Below, in pieces: positions 1-8,015 of a stretch of DNA of 46,075 nucleotides. Origin of the DNA: Bacteroidales bacterium. Its GTDB lineage: Bacteria > Bacteroidota > Bacteroidia > Bacteroidales > P3. The DNA lies in assembly GCA_031274555.1 (NCBI GenBank), contig JAISPZ010000114.1:1-46075 (forward strand). Direction: 5' to 3'. Positions within the stretch are counted from its first letter, which is position 1. Every line of letters starts with the position of its first letter. A model generated the notes under the pieces. That model was not told where the DNA came from, ran no database searches, and saw only the letters and a list, made by a program, of their open reading frames with translations. Both the position numbers and the translations under genes were made by a program.

Positions 1-470
1 ACGTTGGCGCGGGCGTGTGTCCCGGGGGGGGCCCGGGGGGGGGGGCGCGTGGGGCCGGCCCGCCCGCCGGGGGGGGGCCGGGGGGGGGGGCGGCGGTGGC
101 GAGCGAAGCAGAAGCGGCGGTGGCATAAGCTGTGGCAGGCGCAGGCGGCGGGGCGGCGGTGGCATGAGCTGTGGCAGGCGCAGGGGAAGGGGCGACGGTG
201 GCGAGCGAAGCAGAAGCGGCGGTGGCGGAAGGCGTGGCGGCGGTGGCGGGCGAAGCAGAAGCGGGGGGCGCGGGGGAAGGGGCGGCGGTGGCGAGCGAAG
301 CAGAAGCGGCTACGGCATAAGCTGTGGCAGGCGCAGGCGGCGGGGCGGCGGTGGCGAGCGAAGCGGAAGCAGCGGTGGCGGAAGGCGTGGCAACAGTGGC
401 GGGCGAAGCAGAAGTGGCGGTGGCGGAAGGCGTGGCAGCAGTGGCGGGCAAAGCAGAAGTGGTGACGGGT
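1..470. repeat. GC-rich low-complexity tandem repeat inside lipB frame
   Basis: This stretch is far richer in G+C than the rest of the window and is built from imperfect repeats of GCGAAGCAGAAGCGG, GGCGGTGGC and GCTGTGGCAGGCGCAGG. It changes abruptly at about 470 into ordinary sequence. Read on the minus strand it keeps the lipB frame open (Ala/Pro/Ser/Thr); read on the plus strand it would give a Gly/Arg/Ser-rich peptide. The outermost 85 bases contain several long G runs, which may be a contig-end sequencing artefact. Confidence 0.8.
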
Positions 471-823
471 TTGGCAGATATGACGGAATGAGCGGGATTG
501 TTTCGAGGAAAGGAAAGAGAGGTAGGAGTAAGTGTGTCGAGTCGAAAGACAGGGTACACCACCCACTGTCCGTGCCCATGATAAGTTATATCTCCGCCCC
601 TGTCCACCTGCACCACTTCGGCATCTTTTGCGAGCATATTTGAGAGATGACCACTTTTGCCAAGCGTATAGACGTGCGGGTGTTGTACAAAAAACAAGCG
701 GTGTGGCAATGTGTCTGTGCCTTGTCTGCGCTCATTGCGCAATGCTTCCATCTCTTTTGTCTGCAACGCCCATGCCGAGCGGTAGTCCATTTGTCCTAAA
801 TCTACAATTTCAACTCTATTCAT
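1..823 (-). CDS. lipB: Octanoyltransferase LipB, N-terminal part running into a low-complexity tract; incomplete at window edge
   Basis: LipB moves octanoyl groups from acyl carrier protein to lipoate-dependent enzymes, the step before LipA. Read on the minus strand from the ATG at 823, the first 91 residues are clearly LipB: HPHVYTLGKSG (residues 48-58) and the signature RGGDITYHGHGQ (75-86), then VVYP at 88-91. Directly after YP homology stops. The frame stays open without a stop to base 1, giving about 180 residues made almost only of Ala, Pro, Ser and Thr with repeated ATAATPSATA- and APAPATA-type units. A normal LipB is about 210-240 residues and has its catalytic Cys and Lys in the part not seen here. 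Either a low-complexity insertion sits inside the enzyme and homology resumes outside the window, or the gene is broken. The neighbouring lipA supports the identity. Confidence 0.85.
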   Translation of the reverse strand, partial: MNRVEIVDLGQMDYRSAWALQTKEMEALRNERRQGTDTLPHRLFFVQHPHVYTLGKSGHLSNMLAKDAEVVQVDRGGDITYHGHGQWVVYPVFRLDTLTPTSLSFPRNNPAHSVISAKPVTTSALPATAATPSATATSASPATVATPSATAASASLATAAPPPAPATAYAVAASASLATAAPSPAPPASASPATAATPSATAASASLATVAPSPAPATAHATAAPPPAPATAYATAASASLATAAPPPGPPPAGGPAPRAPPPGPPPGHTPAPT

Positions 824-834
824 AATCAACAATT

Positions 835-1293
835 TGTGTCATCCGTAATTCGTAATTCGTAATTCGTAATTGACTTTGCAGCAACCGTAATTCGTAATTC
901 GTAATTGACTTTGCAGCAGCCGTAATTCGTAATTCGTAATTCGTAATTGACTTTGTGTCAGCCGTAATTGACAATTGACAGTCGCGTCAGCCGTAATTGA
1001 CAATTGACAATTAACAATTGACAATTAACAACGTAATTCGTAATTGAATTTGCGTCAGCCAATTCTACATTCTAAATTCTACATTCTACATTCTATTCCA
1101 CATTCTATTCTGCATTTCAGCGAATTAACAATTGACAGTCGCGTCAGCCGTAATTCGTAATTCGTAATTCGTAATTGAATTTGCGTCAGCCAATTCTACA
1201 TTCTACATTCTAAATTCTACATTCTACATTCTATTCCACATTCTATTCTGCATTTCAGCGAATTGACAATTGACAATTAACAATTGACAATTA
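835..1293. repeat. Heptanucleotide repeat arrays between lipA and lipB
   Basis: Three families of 7-base units are interleaved: CGTAATT, CAATTGA/CAATTAA and ATTCTAC/ATTCTAA. They are joined by short connectors such as GCGTCAGCC and CATTTCAGCG. A larger block (connector GCGTCAGCC, ATTCTAC array, CATTTCAGCG, CAATTGA array, CGTAATT array) occurs twice with a period of about 141 bases (compare 1052 and 1193). No credible gene lies in it; short frames through it only translate the repeat. It fills most of the 677-base gap between the lipA stop and the lipB start. Confidence 0.9.
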
Positions 1294-1420
1294 TTTTGCG
1301 CGTTGCTGCGTTAGGGATAGAACGGAAATCCTTTTTTGCAGCGCGTGGTTCGTGGGGAGGCAAAAAAGATTGGAGTGATAGCCCGACCCCGCACGAGCTT
1401 GCGAGGGCGGGGGAACGCCC
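1294..1420. repeat. Dispersed GC-rich module, copy 1
   Basis: The module begins TTTTGCG, GTTGCTGCGTTAGGGAT and ends with GCCCGACCCCGCAC, GAGCTTGCGAGGG and GGGAACGCCC. The same two ends recur at 19207-19362, with different middles. This copy holds an inverted repeat, CCTTTTTTGC against GCAAAAAAG, and a second one, CCCCGC against GCGGGG, so the transcript would fold strongly. It is bordered on both sides by heptanucleotide arrays and lies on the sense side just after lipA. Its function is unknown. Confidence 0.75.
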
Positions 1421-1502
1421 AATTCTAAATTCTACACTCTAAATTCTACATTCTATTCTGCATTTTAGCGAATTGACAATTGACAATTAACAATTGACAA
1501 TT
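1421..1502. repeat. Heptanucleotide arrays touching the lipA stop codon
   Basis: ATTCTAC/ATTCTAA units (1421-1459), the connector CATTTTAGCG, then CAATTGA/CAATTAA units (from 1471) end exactly at the lipA stop codon. In the lipA sense direction the order is TAA, then AATTGTC units, then GAATGTA-type units, which is the same order seen after other genes in the window. Confidence 0.85.
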
Positions 1503-2358
1503 ATTTTGCGTGTTTTTCCGCATGATAGCTCGACCTCACAAAAGGACCACTTTCAACATGGCGAAAACCTTTTTCAACACCTGCCTGCCTGTAACGCGCA
1601 AACGTGTCAGGATGTACATATTCACTCACAGGAATATTTTTTGCGGACGGCTGCAGGTATTGACCTATCGTCATCACGCTGCAACCCGCTTGCAGCAAGT
1701 CGTCCATCGTCTGTAATATCTCTGCTTCTGTTTCGCCAAGTCCAAGCATTATACCACTTTTCGCAACAAGACCTCTCTCTGCAATATGCTTTAATACTGC
1801 GAGCGAAACGTTATATGTGGCGCGGGAACGGACTGCTGGCGTTAAGCGTTTTACAGTTTCAAGATTGTGTGAAATCACTTCGGGCTTCGCGTCAATCACT
1901 ATGTCCAATAAATCTACTCTGCCCTGAAAATCAGGAATAAGCGTTTCCATCGTCACCGCAGGACAAGCCTTTTTTACTGCGCGAATAGTCGCTCCCCAAT
2001 GATTTGCGCCCAAATCGGGTAAATCATCTCTGTCCACAGAAGTCAGTACCACGTGTTTAAGTTTTAATTTTTCAATCGACTCGGCAATCGCAACAGGCTC
2101 GTCGCTGTCAAGTGGCAGCGGTTTTCCTGTCCTCACATTACAGAACTTGCATGCTCTTGTGCAAATATCTCCACCTATCATAAGCGTTGCGGTGCCACAA
2201 CCATGACATTCTGCGCGATTAGGGCAAAGTCCGCTTTCACAGATAGTATGCAACGAATTTTTATTTACGATTTGCCTTATTTTAAGCGAAAGCTCCCCTT
2301 TGGGCAACTCTATACGCAACCATTCTGGTTTTCGCTGTAACATGGTATTTTTTCTCAT
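1501..2358 (-). CDS. lipA: Lipoyl synthase LipA
   Basis: LipA is a radical SAM enzyme that inserts two sulfurs into protein-bound octanoyl chains to make the lipoyl cofactor. With the start used here the protein has 285 residues, normal for the family. The auxiliary Fe-S cluster cysteines are C40, C45 and C51 (C-x4-C-x5-C), the radical SAM cluster is C66-x3-C70-x2-C73, and the family's C-terminal RSSYHAE motif is present close to the end. The ATG at 2358 overlaps the rlmD stop as ATGA, arguing for translational coupling; an ATG at 2376 upstream and one at 2343 are alternatives, the latter immediately before the conserved KPEWLR start of homology. It is the second gene of an rlmD-lipA(-lipB) unit on the minus strand. 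Confidence 0.95.
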   Translation of the reverse strand: MRKNTMLQRKPEWLRIELPKGELSLKIRQIVNKNSLHTICESGLCPNRAECHGCGTATLMIGGDICTRACKFCNVRTGKPLPLDSDEPVAIAESIEKLKLKHVVLTSVDRDDLPDLGANHWGATIRAVKKACPAVTMETLIPDFQGRVDLLDIVIDAKPEVISHNLETVKRLTPAVRSRATYNVSLAVLKHIAERGLVAKSGIMLGLGETEAEILQTMDDLLQAGCSVMTIGQYLQPSAKNIPVSEYVHPDTFARYRQAGVEKGFRHVESGPFVRSSYHAEKHAK

Positions 2359-3872
2359 ATTCTTACTAATAAACACACGCTTTCTACGTGAGCGGTATGG
2401 GGGAACATATCCACAGCACGATGACGGACGACTTTGTATTTTTCGGAAAGACGTTCGAGGTCACGTGCTTGTGTGGCAGCATTGCAACTTATGTAAACTA
2501 TACGTTCGGGAGCTATACGCAAAAGCATTTCAACCACGCTCAAATGCATTCCCTCGCGCGGAGGGTCGGTTATAATGACGTTCGGATGTCCGTTTTTTTC
2601 AACAAATTCATCCGTCAGCACCTTTGCCATATCACCGTAAAAAAAATCAACATTATCAATACTGTTGTCCCGCGCATTTACAGTTGCATCTTTTATTGCT
2701 TCTTCTACATATTCGATACCGACAACTTTCTTCACACTTCTTGCGACAAACAAGGCGATTGTTCCTGTTCCTGTATAAAGGTCATATACCACATCATCAT
2801 TTTTCAACGAAGCCATTTCAGCCGCAATACTGTATAGATGATACGCTTGAGTAGAATTTGTCTGATAAAATGATTTGGGGCTTATGTGAAATTTCAACTT
2901 TTGGTTAGCGTCACCGAATGTGGGCATTTCGGCAGTCAAACATTTTTCACCCGAATAATGAATTGCTTCCAAGTCCCCTATACTGTCATTTACTTTATCG
3001 TTTACGATATAATATAGAGAAGTAACCTGTGGAAATTTTTCGGCAATCGCATTGAGCATATTTCCTATTGCTTCTTTATCGTGCTTGCTCACTACGATTA
3101 TGACCATGAAATTTTCGCCTACGTTGCGAATAATCATATTGCGTAGAGAAAAGTCTTTGCTTTGACGGTCGGGCGTGTCGCGCGAAGTTTCGCCATCAGT
3201 AGTGGTATTAACTGAAATATTTGGTTCGTCTTGTCCGTTCTGTCTGTTCGGTCTGCGGGCATCATAAAATCCATACCCATTCTGCAACGCATACTGTTTA
3301 ACAAAAAGACGAATGTCATTGCTTAACTCCGGCTGCAAATAGCAATATTCAATATCAAGAATTTTATCAAATCTGCCCGGAAGATGAAAGCCCAGCGCGG
3401 CAACATCTTCAATAGCAGGTTCTTCACCGTCTGCAAGCGGATTTACGAACCATTTGCGCGGAGCAAAAGTATATTCAAGTTTGTTTCTAAAAAAAAATAT
3501 TTCAGGAGAACCAAGAATATTCTCACTCTCGGGAAGTTCCACTTTACCAATGCGTTCCAATTGGTCACGCACTTGCTTCTGCTTAAACTTTAACTGTTCG
3601 TCATACTTTAAATGCTGCCACTTACATCCTCCGCAAACGCCAAAATGCTTACAGCGAGGCTCAATCCTCTTTTTGGACGGTTCTTTGATACGCAAAACCC
3701 GTCCCTCCATATAATTACGCTTTTGCCGTCCAACTTCGACATCTACAATATCTTCGGGCGCAGTAAATGGAACAAAAAGAACTTTGTCATCTATTTTAGC
3801 GATACATTTGCCTTCTGCAACAGCTTCAAGCATCAGTACGTCTGTAAGCATTTTTCTTTTTTTTATATGCAT
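2355..3872 (-). CDS. rlmD: 23S rRNA (uracil-5-)-methyltransferase, RlmD/RumA family
   Basis: This SAM-dependent enzyme makes 5-methyluridine in 23S rRNA. It has an N-terminal TRAM-like RNA-binding domain (about residues 8-63), an Fe-S cluster site C74, C80, C83 and C177, a SAM-binding motif DLYTGTGTIALF, the ITDPPREG motif, and the catalytic cysteine C463 in ISCNAATQARDL. The C-terminal HTAHVESVCLL is typical. At 505 residues it is somewhat long because residues about 206-241 form a hydrophilic, low-complexity insertion (Arg/Asn/Gln/Asp/Thr-rich) between FYD and LRNMIIR, a site where relatives run straight on. It is first in the rlmD-lipA unit. ATG alternatives exist at residues 8 and 14. Substrate position (1939 or another) cannot be fixed from sequence. 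Confidence 0.92.
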   Translation of the reverse strand: MHIKKRKMLTDVLMLEAVAEGKCIAKIDDKVLFVPFTAPEDIVDVEVGRQKRNYMEGRVLRIKEPSKKRIEPRCKHFGVCGGCKWQHLKYDEQLKFKQKQVRDQLERIGKVELPESENILGSPEIFFFRNKLEYTFAPRKWFVNPLADGEEPAIEDVAALGFHLPGRFDKILDIEYCYLQPELSNDIRLFVKQYALQNGYGFYDARRPNRQNGQDEPNISVNTTTDGETSRDTPDRQSKDFSLRNMIIRNVGENFMVIIVVSKHDKEAIGNMLNAIAEKFPQVTSLYYIVNDKVNDSIGDLEAIHYSGEKCLTAEMPTFGDANQKLKFHISPKSFYQTNSTQAYHLYSIAAEMASLKNDDVVYDLYTGTGTIALFVARSVKKVVGIEYVEEAIKDATVNARDNSIDNVDFFYGDMAKVLTDEFVEKNGHPNVIITDPPREGMHLSVVEMLLRIAPERIVYISCNAATQARDLERLSEKYKVVRHRAVDMFPHTAHVESVCLLVRI

Positions 3873-4047
3873 ATTTATTGTTTTTTTACAGGTCAGATGG
3901 AAATGTTCGGTTGTCGTGCTCGTTTCATCAAAAGCAAAAATACAATAATCTCACCAAAATTTGTCTGCGAAAGCGATCAATTCTTGATTTTTTAGTTTTA
4001 TAGCGAACCGACAGTGGAATTTAACCCAAATTCACGCCAAAATTCGT

Positions 4048-4055
4048 TAAATTTG
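4048..4055 (+). promoter_or_regulatory. Possible Bacteroidetes -7 box for rubrerythrin
   Basis: TAAATTTG fits the TAnnTTTG consensus and lies 25 bases before the rubrerythrin ATG. No TTTG is found 19-21 bases upstream, so only the -7 half is supported. The rest of the 3873-4080 gap between the divergent rlmD and rubrerythrin genes shows no gene. Confidence 0.4.
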
Positions 4056-4080
4056 CTTCTAACTAAAAACAAATGCTAAT

Positions 4081-4653
4081 ATGGAACTCAAAGGATCAAA
4101 AACAGAAAAAAATCTTTTAACGGCTTTTGCTGGTGAATCACAAGCCAAAAATCGCTATACATTCTTTGCAAAAGTGGCAAAGAATGAGGGCTACGAACAG
4201 ATTGCCGCGATTTTTGAAGAAACCGCAGCGCAAGAACAACAACACGCTAAAATGATTTTCAAGCATCTTCAAGGTGGCATGGTTGAAATCACCGCTACTT
4301 ATCCAGCGGGCGTTATTGCCGACACCGCTTCTAACCTGCTTGCCGCTGCTATGGGCGAAAAAGAAGAATATGAAGAGATGTACCCGACTATGGCAAACGT
4401 TGCTGAAGAAGAAGGATTTCAGGACATTGCAGTTATGTTTCGCATGATTGGCAAAGCCGAAACACATCATGAGGAACGTTTTCTCAAACTGCTCAAAAAC
4501 GTCAAAGAAGATGCTGTTTTTCAGCGTGGCGACAAAGTTTATTGGTACTGCCGCAAGTGCGGATATGTACATTATGGAGCAGCAGCACCAATGAAATGCC
4601 CTGCATGCGGACATCCGCAAGCATATTATCAACTAAAAGTATTAGAATACTAA
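4081..4653 (+). CDS. Rubrerythrin
   Basis: Rubrerythrin is a cytoplasmic non-heme iron peroxidase that protects anaerobes from hydrogen peroxide. The 190-residue protein has the ferritin-like four-helix domain with the di-iron ligands in GESQAKNRY (E19 region), EETAAQEQQH (E47-H55) and the AETHHEERF helix near residue 130. It is followed by a rubredoxin-like domain with C157-x2-C160 and C173-x2-C176. Both metal sites are intact. The next gene starts with no gap, so the two are probably co-transcribed. The presence of this enzyme fits an anaerobic lifestyle. Confidence 0.96.
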   Translation: MELKGSKTEKNLLTAFAGESQAKNRYTFFAKVAKNEGYEQIAAIFEETAAQEQQHAKMIFKHLQGGMVEITATYPAGVIADTASNLLAAAMGEKEEYEEMYPTMANVAEEEGFQDIAVMFRMIGKAETHHEERFLKLLKNVKEDAVFQRGDKVYWYCRKCGYVHYGAAAPMKCPACGHPQAYYQLKVLEY

Positions 4654-5154
4654 TTGGATTACGTAATCCTTACAGCAGGACTTATCTGCCTTATTGTCGG
4701 ACTAATCGGCTGCATTATTCCTGCAGTCCCTGGTCCGCCAATAAGTTGGGCAGGTATGTTTTTGCTCAAATTTACAAGTGAATATTCCGACACAATCGGT
4801 ACAGAATGGCTTGTTATTTGGGCAGTGATAGTAATTGCTGTCACCGTTGCCGACTTTATTTTGCCAGCGATGATTACTAAAAAAATGGGTGGTTCAAAAT
4901 CCGGTATGTGGGGTGCGACAATAGGGACAATAGTTGGACTTTTTTGTCTGCCTTGGGGCATTTTGTTCGGTCCGTTTTTCGGCGCATTTGTGGGTGAGAA
5001 AATTCATGGTACAAAGGGGAAACAAGCGTGGAAGTCAGCACTTGCCTCGTTTCTTGGCTTCCTGCTTTCGACAGGATTGAAATTGACGACGTGCCTTATA
5101 ATGACTTTTCATTATTTGAAGGTGGTTATATCGGATGTATGGGCGATAATGTAA
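4654..5154 (+). CDS. DUF456 family membrane protein
   Basis: The 166-residue protein is hydrophobic throughout, with several predicted membrane segments and the Gly/Pro-rich CIIPAVPGPPISWAG region and glycine-rich GATIGTIVGLF segment typical of DUF456 proteins, whose function is not known. No ATG is available: the next Met in frame is well inside the homologous region. The frame opens at TTG 4654, directly after the TAA of rubrerythrin and in the same frame, so translation must restart at TTG or, less likely, continue by readthrough. I chose TTG. The protein's last 20 or so residues are less typical. Confidence 0.8.
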   Translation: MDYVILTAGLICLIVGLIGCIIPAVPGPPISWAGMFLLKFTSEYSDTIGTEWLVIWAVIVIAVTVADFILPAMITKKMGGSKSGMWGATIGTIVGLFCLPWGILFGPFFGAFVGEKIHGTKGKQAWKSALASFLGFLLSTGLKLTTCLIMTFHYLKVVISDVWAIM

Positions 5155-5189
5155 CAGCGGAGTGCAAGTGATACAAAAAAAACACTAAA

Positions 5190-5657
5190 ATGACTAAAAG
5201 TAAGAAAAAAAGTTTCCTAACCCAATTCAAAGAATTTGCCATGCGCGGCAACGTTATTGATATGGCGGTCGGTATAATTATCGGTGGCGCGTTCGGCAAA
5301 ATAGTAAGTTCTATCGTTACGGATATTATTATGCCACCTGTCGGGTTGCTTATCGGCAATATGGATTTTTCTAAAATGAAATGGGTGATGAAAGAAGCGG
5401 TAGAAGAAAGCGGTAAAATAATAACACCCGAAGTAACACTCAATTACGGTGAATTTATCAACACCATCATCAATTTTATAATTATTGCATTTTCAATCTT
5501 TATCGTCATCCGCACCATCAACAAGGTAGAGGAAAGGGCGAAACATCTGATAGAAGGCGACACCAACAAGGACGAAGCCACTCCCCCACCACCTCCAACT
5601 AACGAAGAAGTTCTCCTCACCGAAATCAGGGACTTGCTGAAAGAACAGAAAAAATGA
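5190..5657 (+). CDS. mscL: Large-conductance mechanosensitive channel MscL
   Basis: MscL is the pentameric inner-membrane safety valve that opens at high membrane tension in osmotic downshock. The 155-residue protein shows the conserved N-terminal helix [20 protein letters not shown], with the pore-forming first membrane helix, a periplasmic loop, the second membrane helix ([17 protein letters not shown]) and the cytoplasmic C-terminal helix ending [14 protein letters not shown]. The TPPPPPT proline stretch before that last helix is a linker. The stop codon overlaps the start of the following methyltransferase as ATGA. Confidence 0.96.
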   Translation: MTKSKKKSFLTQFKEFAMRGNVIDMAVGIIIGGAFGKIVSSIVTDIIMPPVGLLIGNMDFSKMKWVMKEAVEESGKIITPEVTLNYGEFINTIINFIIIAFSIFIVIRTINKVEERAKHLIEGDTNKDEATPPPPPTNEEVLLTEIRDLLKEQKK

Positions 5658-7207
5658 ATAATCTACTAACGATTAAGGAAGCCAGCGAATGGGCTACAGA
5701 CTACATTGGCAGGAATGTTACGCCCTCCAATATCTCTTATCTTGTTCAGTACGGACGCATAAAAAAAATAGGCGGAAACGTTTCTCAACTTGACCTGATG
5801 GATTATTACAAATCTTATAACGGTTCGCGAGAAACAGTTTTTAAAGAACGTCTTGGCAACGACCTTAATTGGGCTTTATCATTTGACCAATACAAAGAGG
5901 CAGAAACTACTAAGCATGTTCATCGTTTACACCCATATAAAGGTAAATTTATCCCACAGTTAGTTGAATATTTTTTGGATGACCACACAGATAAATTCAA
6001 AACAGAAACATATTTTAAAAAAGGCGATATAGTACTTGACCCCTTTGCCGGTAGTGGCACAACGATGGTTCAAGCGTGCGAATTGGGAATGCACGCCGTT
6101 GGTATTGATGTTTCAGCCTTTAATACATTGATAAGCAATTGCAAAGTTGCAAAATACGACCTTGCAGATATTCAATATGAAATAACACGCCTGACGAAAG
6201 AATTAGAATATTTTATTAAAAATTCAAATGTTATTGAATTTGAAGAAAGGTTACTGCAAGAGTTAAATATATTTAATACTCAATATTTTCCTGTACCAGA
6301 TTATAAATATCGTCTAAGAAACGGTGAAATCAACGAAATGAAGTATGGAAAGGAAAAAGAAAAGTTATTTTTACCAATATTTGAACGTTTGATTAATCAA
6401 CACAATATAAAATTACGTCAAGAAGCAAATTCTACCTTCTTGGATAAATGGTACTCCCAACATATACGTTATGAAATTGATTTTGTTTTTGAAGGGATAA
6501 AAAAAATAAAAAATGACAAAACGAAAAGAATTGTCAGCGTTATTTTGAGTAGGACAATTCGCAGTTGTAGAGCTACAACTCATGCCGATTTAGCTACGCT
6601 TTTAGAGCCGGTAACAACTACCTACTATTGCAGTAAGCACGGGAAAATCTGCAAACCACTATTTTCAATCTTAAAGTGGTGGAAAACCTATTCAAAAGAC
6701 ACTATCAACCGTTTGCAACAATTTGATAAACTAAGAACAAAAACATATCAACTTTGTTTAGCAGGTGATAGCAGAAATATTGATGTTTTTGAACAGGTAA
6801 AAAAACGCAGTAAAACGTTCGGAGATTTGATTGAAAAGCAAAAAATAAAAGGCATTTTTTCGTCCCCGCCCTACGTTGGCTTAATTGATTACCATGAGCA
6901 ACACGCTTACTCTTACGATTTATTCGGTTTTAAACGTCAAGATGAATTAGAAATCGGACCGCTTTTTAAAGGGCAAACCAAAGATGCCAAGCAAAACTAT
7001 ATACAAGGAATCTCGGATGTTTTGAATAATTGTAAAAAGTATCTGGCAGACGATTACGACATCTTTTTGGTAGCAAACGATAAGTATAATATGTACTCTA
7101 CTATTGCCGAAAACGCCAGAATGAAAATAGTAGATCAATTCAAACGTCCTGTACTTAACCGCACGGAAAAAGATAAAACAGCATATTCTGAAACGGTGTT
7201 TCATTAA
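5654..7207 (+). CDS. Type II DNA methyltransferase (probable N4-cytosine type) with N-terminal helix-turn-helix
   Basis: This enzyme would protect the host DNA from the endonuclease encoded next. SAM-binding motif I is DPFAGSGTT (residues 129-137). The catalytic motif IV is SPPY near residue 405, the form used by N4-cytosine methyltransferases. The roughly 270 residues between them probably hold the target-recognition region, and the motif order (I, then IV late) is that of an alpha-type arrangement. Residues about 3-52 look like a MerR/excisionase-type DNA-binding domain ([10 protein letters not shown] ... [19 protein letters not shown]), which could help target recognition or repress the operon. 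It overlaps mscL by 4 bases and is richer in A+T than mscL, suggesting a transferred cassette that has fused onto a host transcript. Confidence 0.88.
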   Translation: MNNLLTIKEASEWATDYIGRNVTPSNISYLVQYGRIKKIGGNVSQLDLMDYYKSYNGSRETVFKERLGNDLNWALSFDQYKEAETTKHVHRLHPYKGKFIPQLVEYFLDDHTDKFKTETYFKKGDIVLDPFAGSGTTMVQACELGMHAVGIDVSAFNTLISNCKVAKYDLADIQYEITRLTKELEYFIKNSNVIEFEERLLQELNIFNTQYFPVPDYKYRLRNGEINEMKYGKEKEKLFLPIFERLINQHNIKLRQEANSTFLDKWYSQHIRYEIDFVFEGIKKIKNDKTKRIVSVILSRTIRSCRATTHADLATLLEPVTTTYYCSKHGKICKPLFSILKWWKTYSKDTINRLQQFDKLRTKTYQLCLAGDSRNIDVFEQVKKRSKTFGDLIEKQKIKGIFSSPPYVGLIDYHEQHAYSYDLFGFKRQDELEIGPLFKGQTKDAKQNYIQGISDVLNNCKKYLADDYDIFLVANDKYNMYSTIAENARMKIVDQFKRPVLNRTEKDKTAYSETVFH

Positions 7208-7222
7208 AAAAAAGTATAATTT

Positions 7223-8005
7223 ATGACAGTGCTAACTGACGAGAAAAAATCAAGTATTAAGCAAGTTATAATTAATAGCCTGCGATATAGATTTAAAAAT
7301 TATAATCCCGAACCTGCTTCCATGCCGTTTCACTTTCGACTTTTGGGTAAGGACAGAGTTGCTATGTATTCATTCATGCATTCTTTAATTATTAATTTTG
7401 GAACGAGCATTTTTGAACCTGTTGCCAAATCTTTGGCACTTTTGAACTTCACAAATGCCGAGATACAACAAACATCAGGCAAACTTATTTCATCAGAAGC
7501 TCAAAGAGTTATTCAAAATATAATGGATAATTTGACAACTGCAATTTCTACTCCAAATAAGCCCGAAGAAATAGAAGCAATTAGAGTTGTTTCTCAAAAA
7601 GGCGAGATGAAAACAGTTAAGCCAACAAAAGTTGATTTAAAAATAACAGCATCAGACAACACAATTTATTTGTTTGATATTAAGACGGCAAAACCCAATG
7701 CAGGGGACTTCAAGAAATTCAAACGCACCCTTTTAGAATGGGTTGCAACAACTCTTGCGGAAGACCCGACAGCGAAAGTTCAAACTTTAATTGCAATACC
7801 ATACAATCCATACGAACCACAACCGTATAATCGTTGGACAATGCGAGGTATGATTGACCTTAAAAACGAATTAAAAGTCGCAGAAGAATTTTGGGATTTT
7901 CTCGGCGGACAAGGTGCTTATACAAAATTGCTTGATTGTTTTGAACAAGCTGGTATTGAGCTTCGTTCGGAAATAGACCAATATTTTGCAGAATTTAACA
8001 AATAA
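7223..8005 (+). CDS. TdeIII-family Type II restriction endonuclease
   Basis: The protein resembles the TdeIII family of Type II endonucleases (the founding member cuts at GGNCC; specificity here is inferred, not shown). A PD-(D/E)xK-type nuclease core is visible: D138 in KVDLKI and D152-x-K154 in LFDIKTAKPN, followed by GDFKKFKRTLLEWVA. The C-terminal part has MRGMIDLKNELKVAEEFWDFLGG, characteristic of the family. Length, 260 residues, is ordinary. It begins 15 bases after the methyltransferase stop, so the two form a complete restriction-modification pair with the modification gene first. Both have lower G+C than neighbouring housekeeping genes. Confidence 0.87.
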   Translation: MTVLTDEKKSSIKQVIINSLRYRFKNYNPEPASMPFHFRLLGKDRVAMYSFMHSLIINFGTSIFEPVAKSLALLNFTNAEIQQTSGKLISSEAQRVIQNIMDNLTTAISTPNKPEEIEAIRVVSQKGEMKTVKPTKVDLKITASDNTIYLFDIKTAKPNAGDFKKFKRTLLEWVATTLAEDPTAKVQTLIAIPYNPYEPQPYNRWTMRGMIDLKNELKVAEEFWDFLGGQGAYTKLLDCFEQAGIELRSEIDQYFAEFNK

Positions 8006-8015
8006 TATTTGCCTA

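Noticed and set aside
4-643. Plus-strand Gly/Arg/Ser-rich reading frames in the GC-rich repeat
   Set aside because: The minus strand continues the clear LipB frame without a stop, and the plus-strand peptides are only a translation of the repeat; the longer one ends as the antisense of conserved LipB residues.
839-1024. Short frame encoding repeated NCQL and ITNYEL-type peptides
   Set aside because: It is a translation of the heptanucleotide array; no start signal or homology.
1494-1940. Plus-strand frame of 148 codons opposite lipA
   Set aside because: Antisense to conserved radical SAM coding sequence, with no homology of its own.
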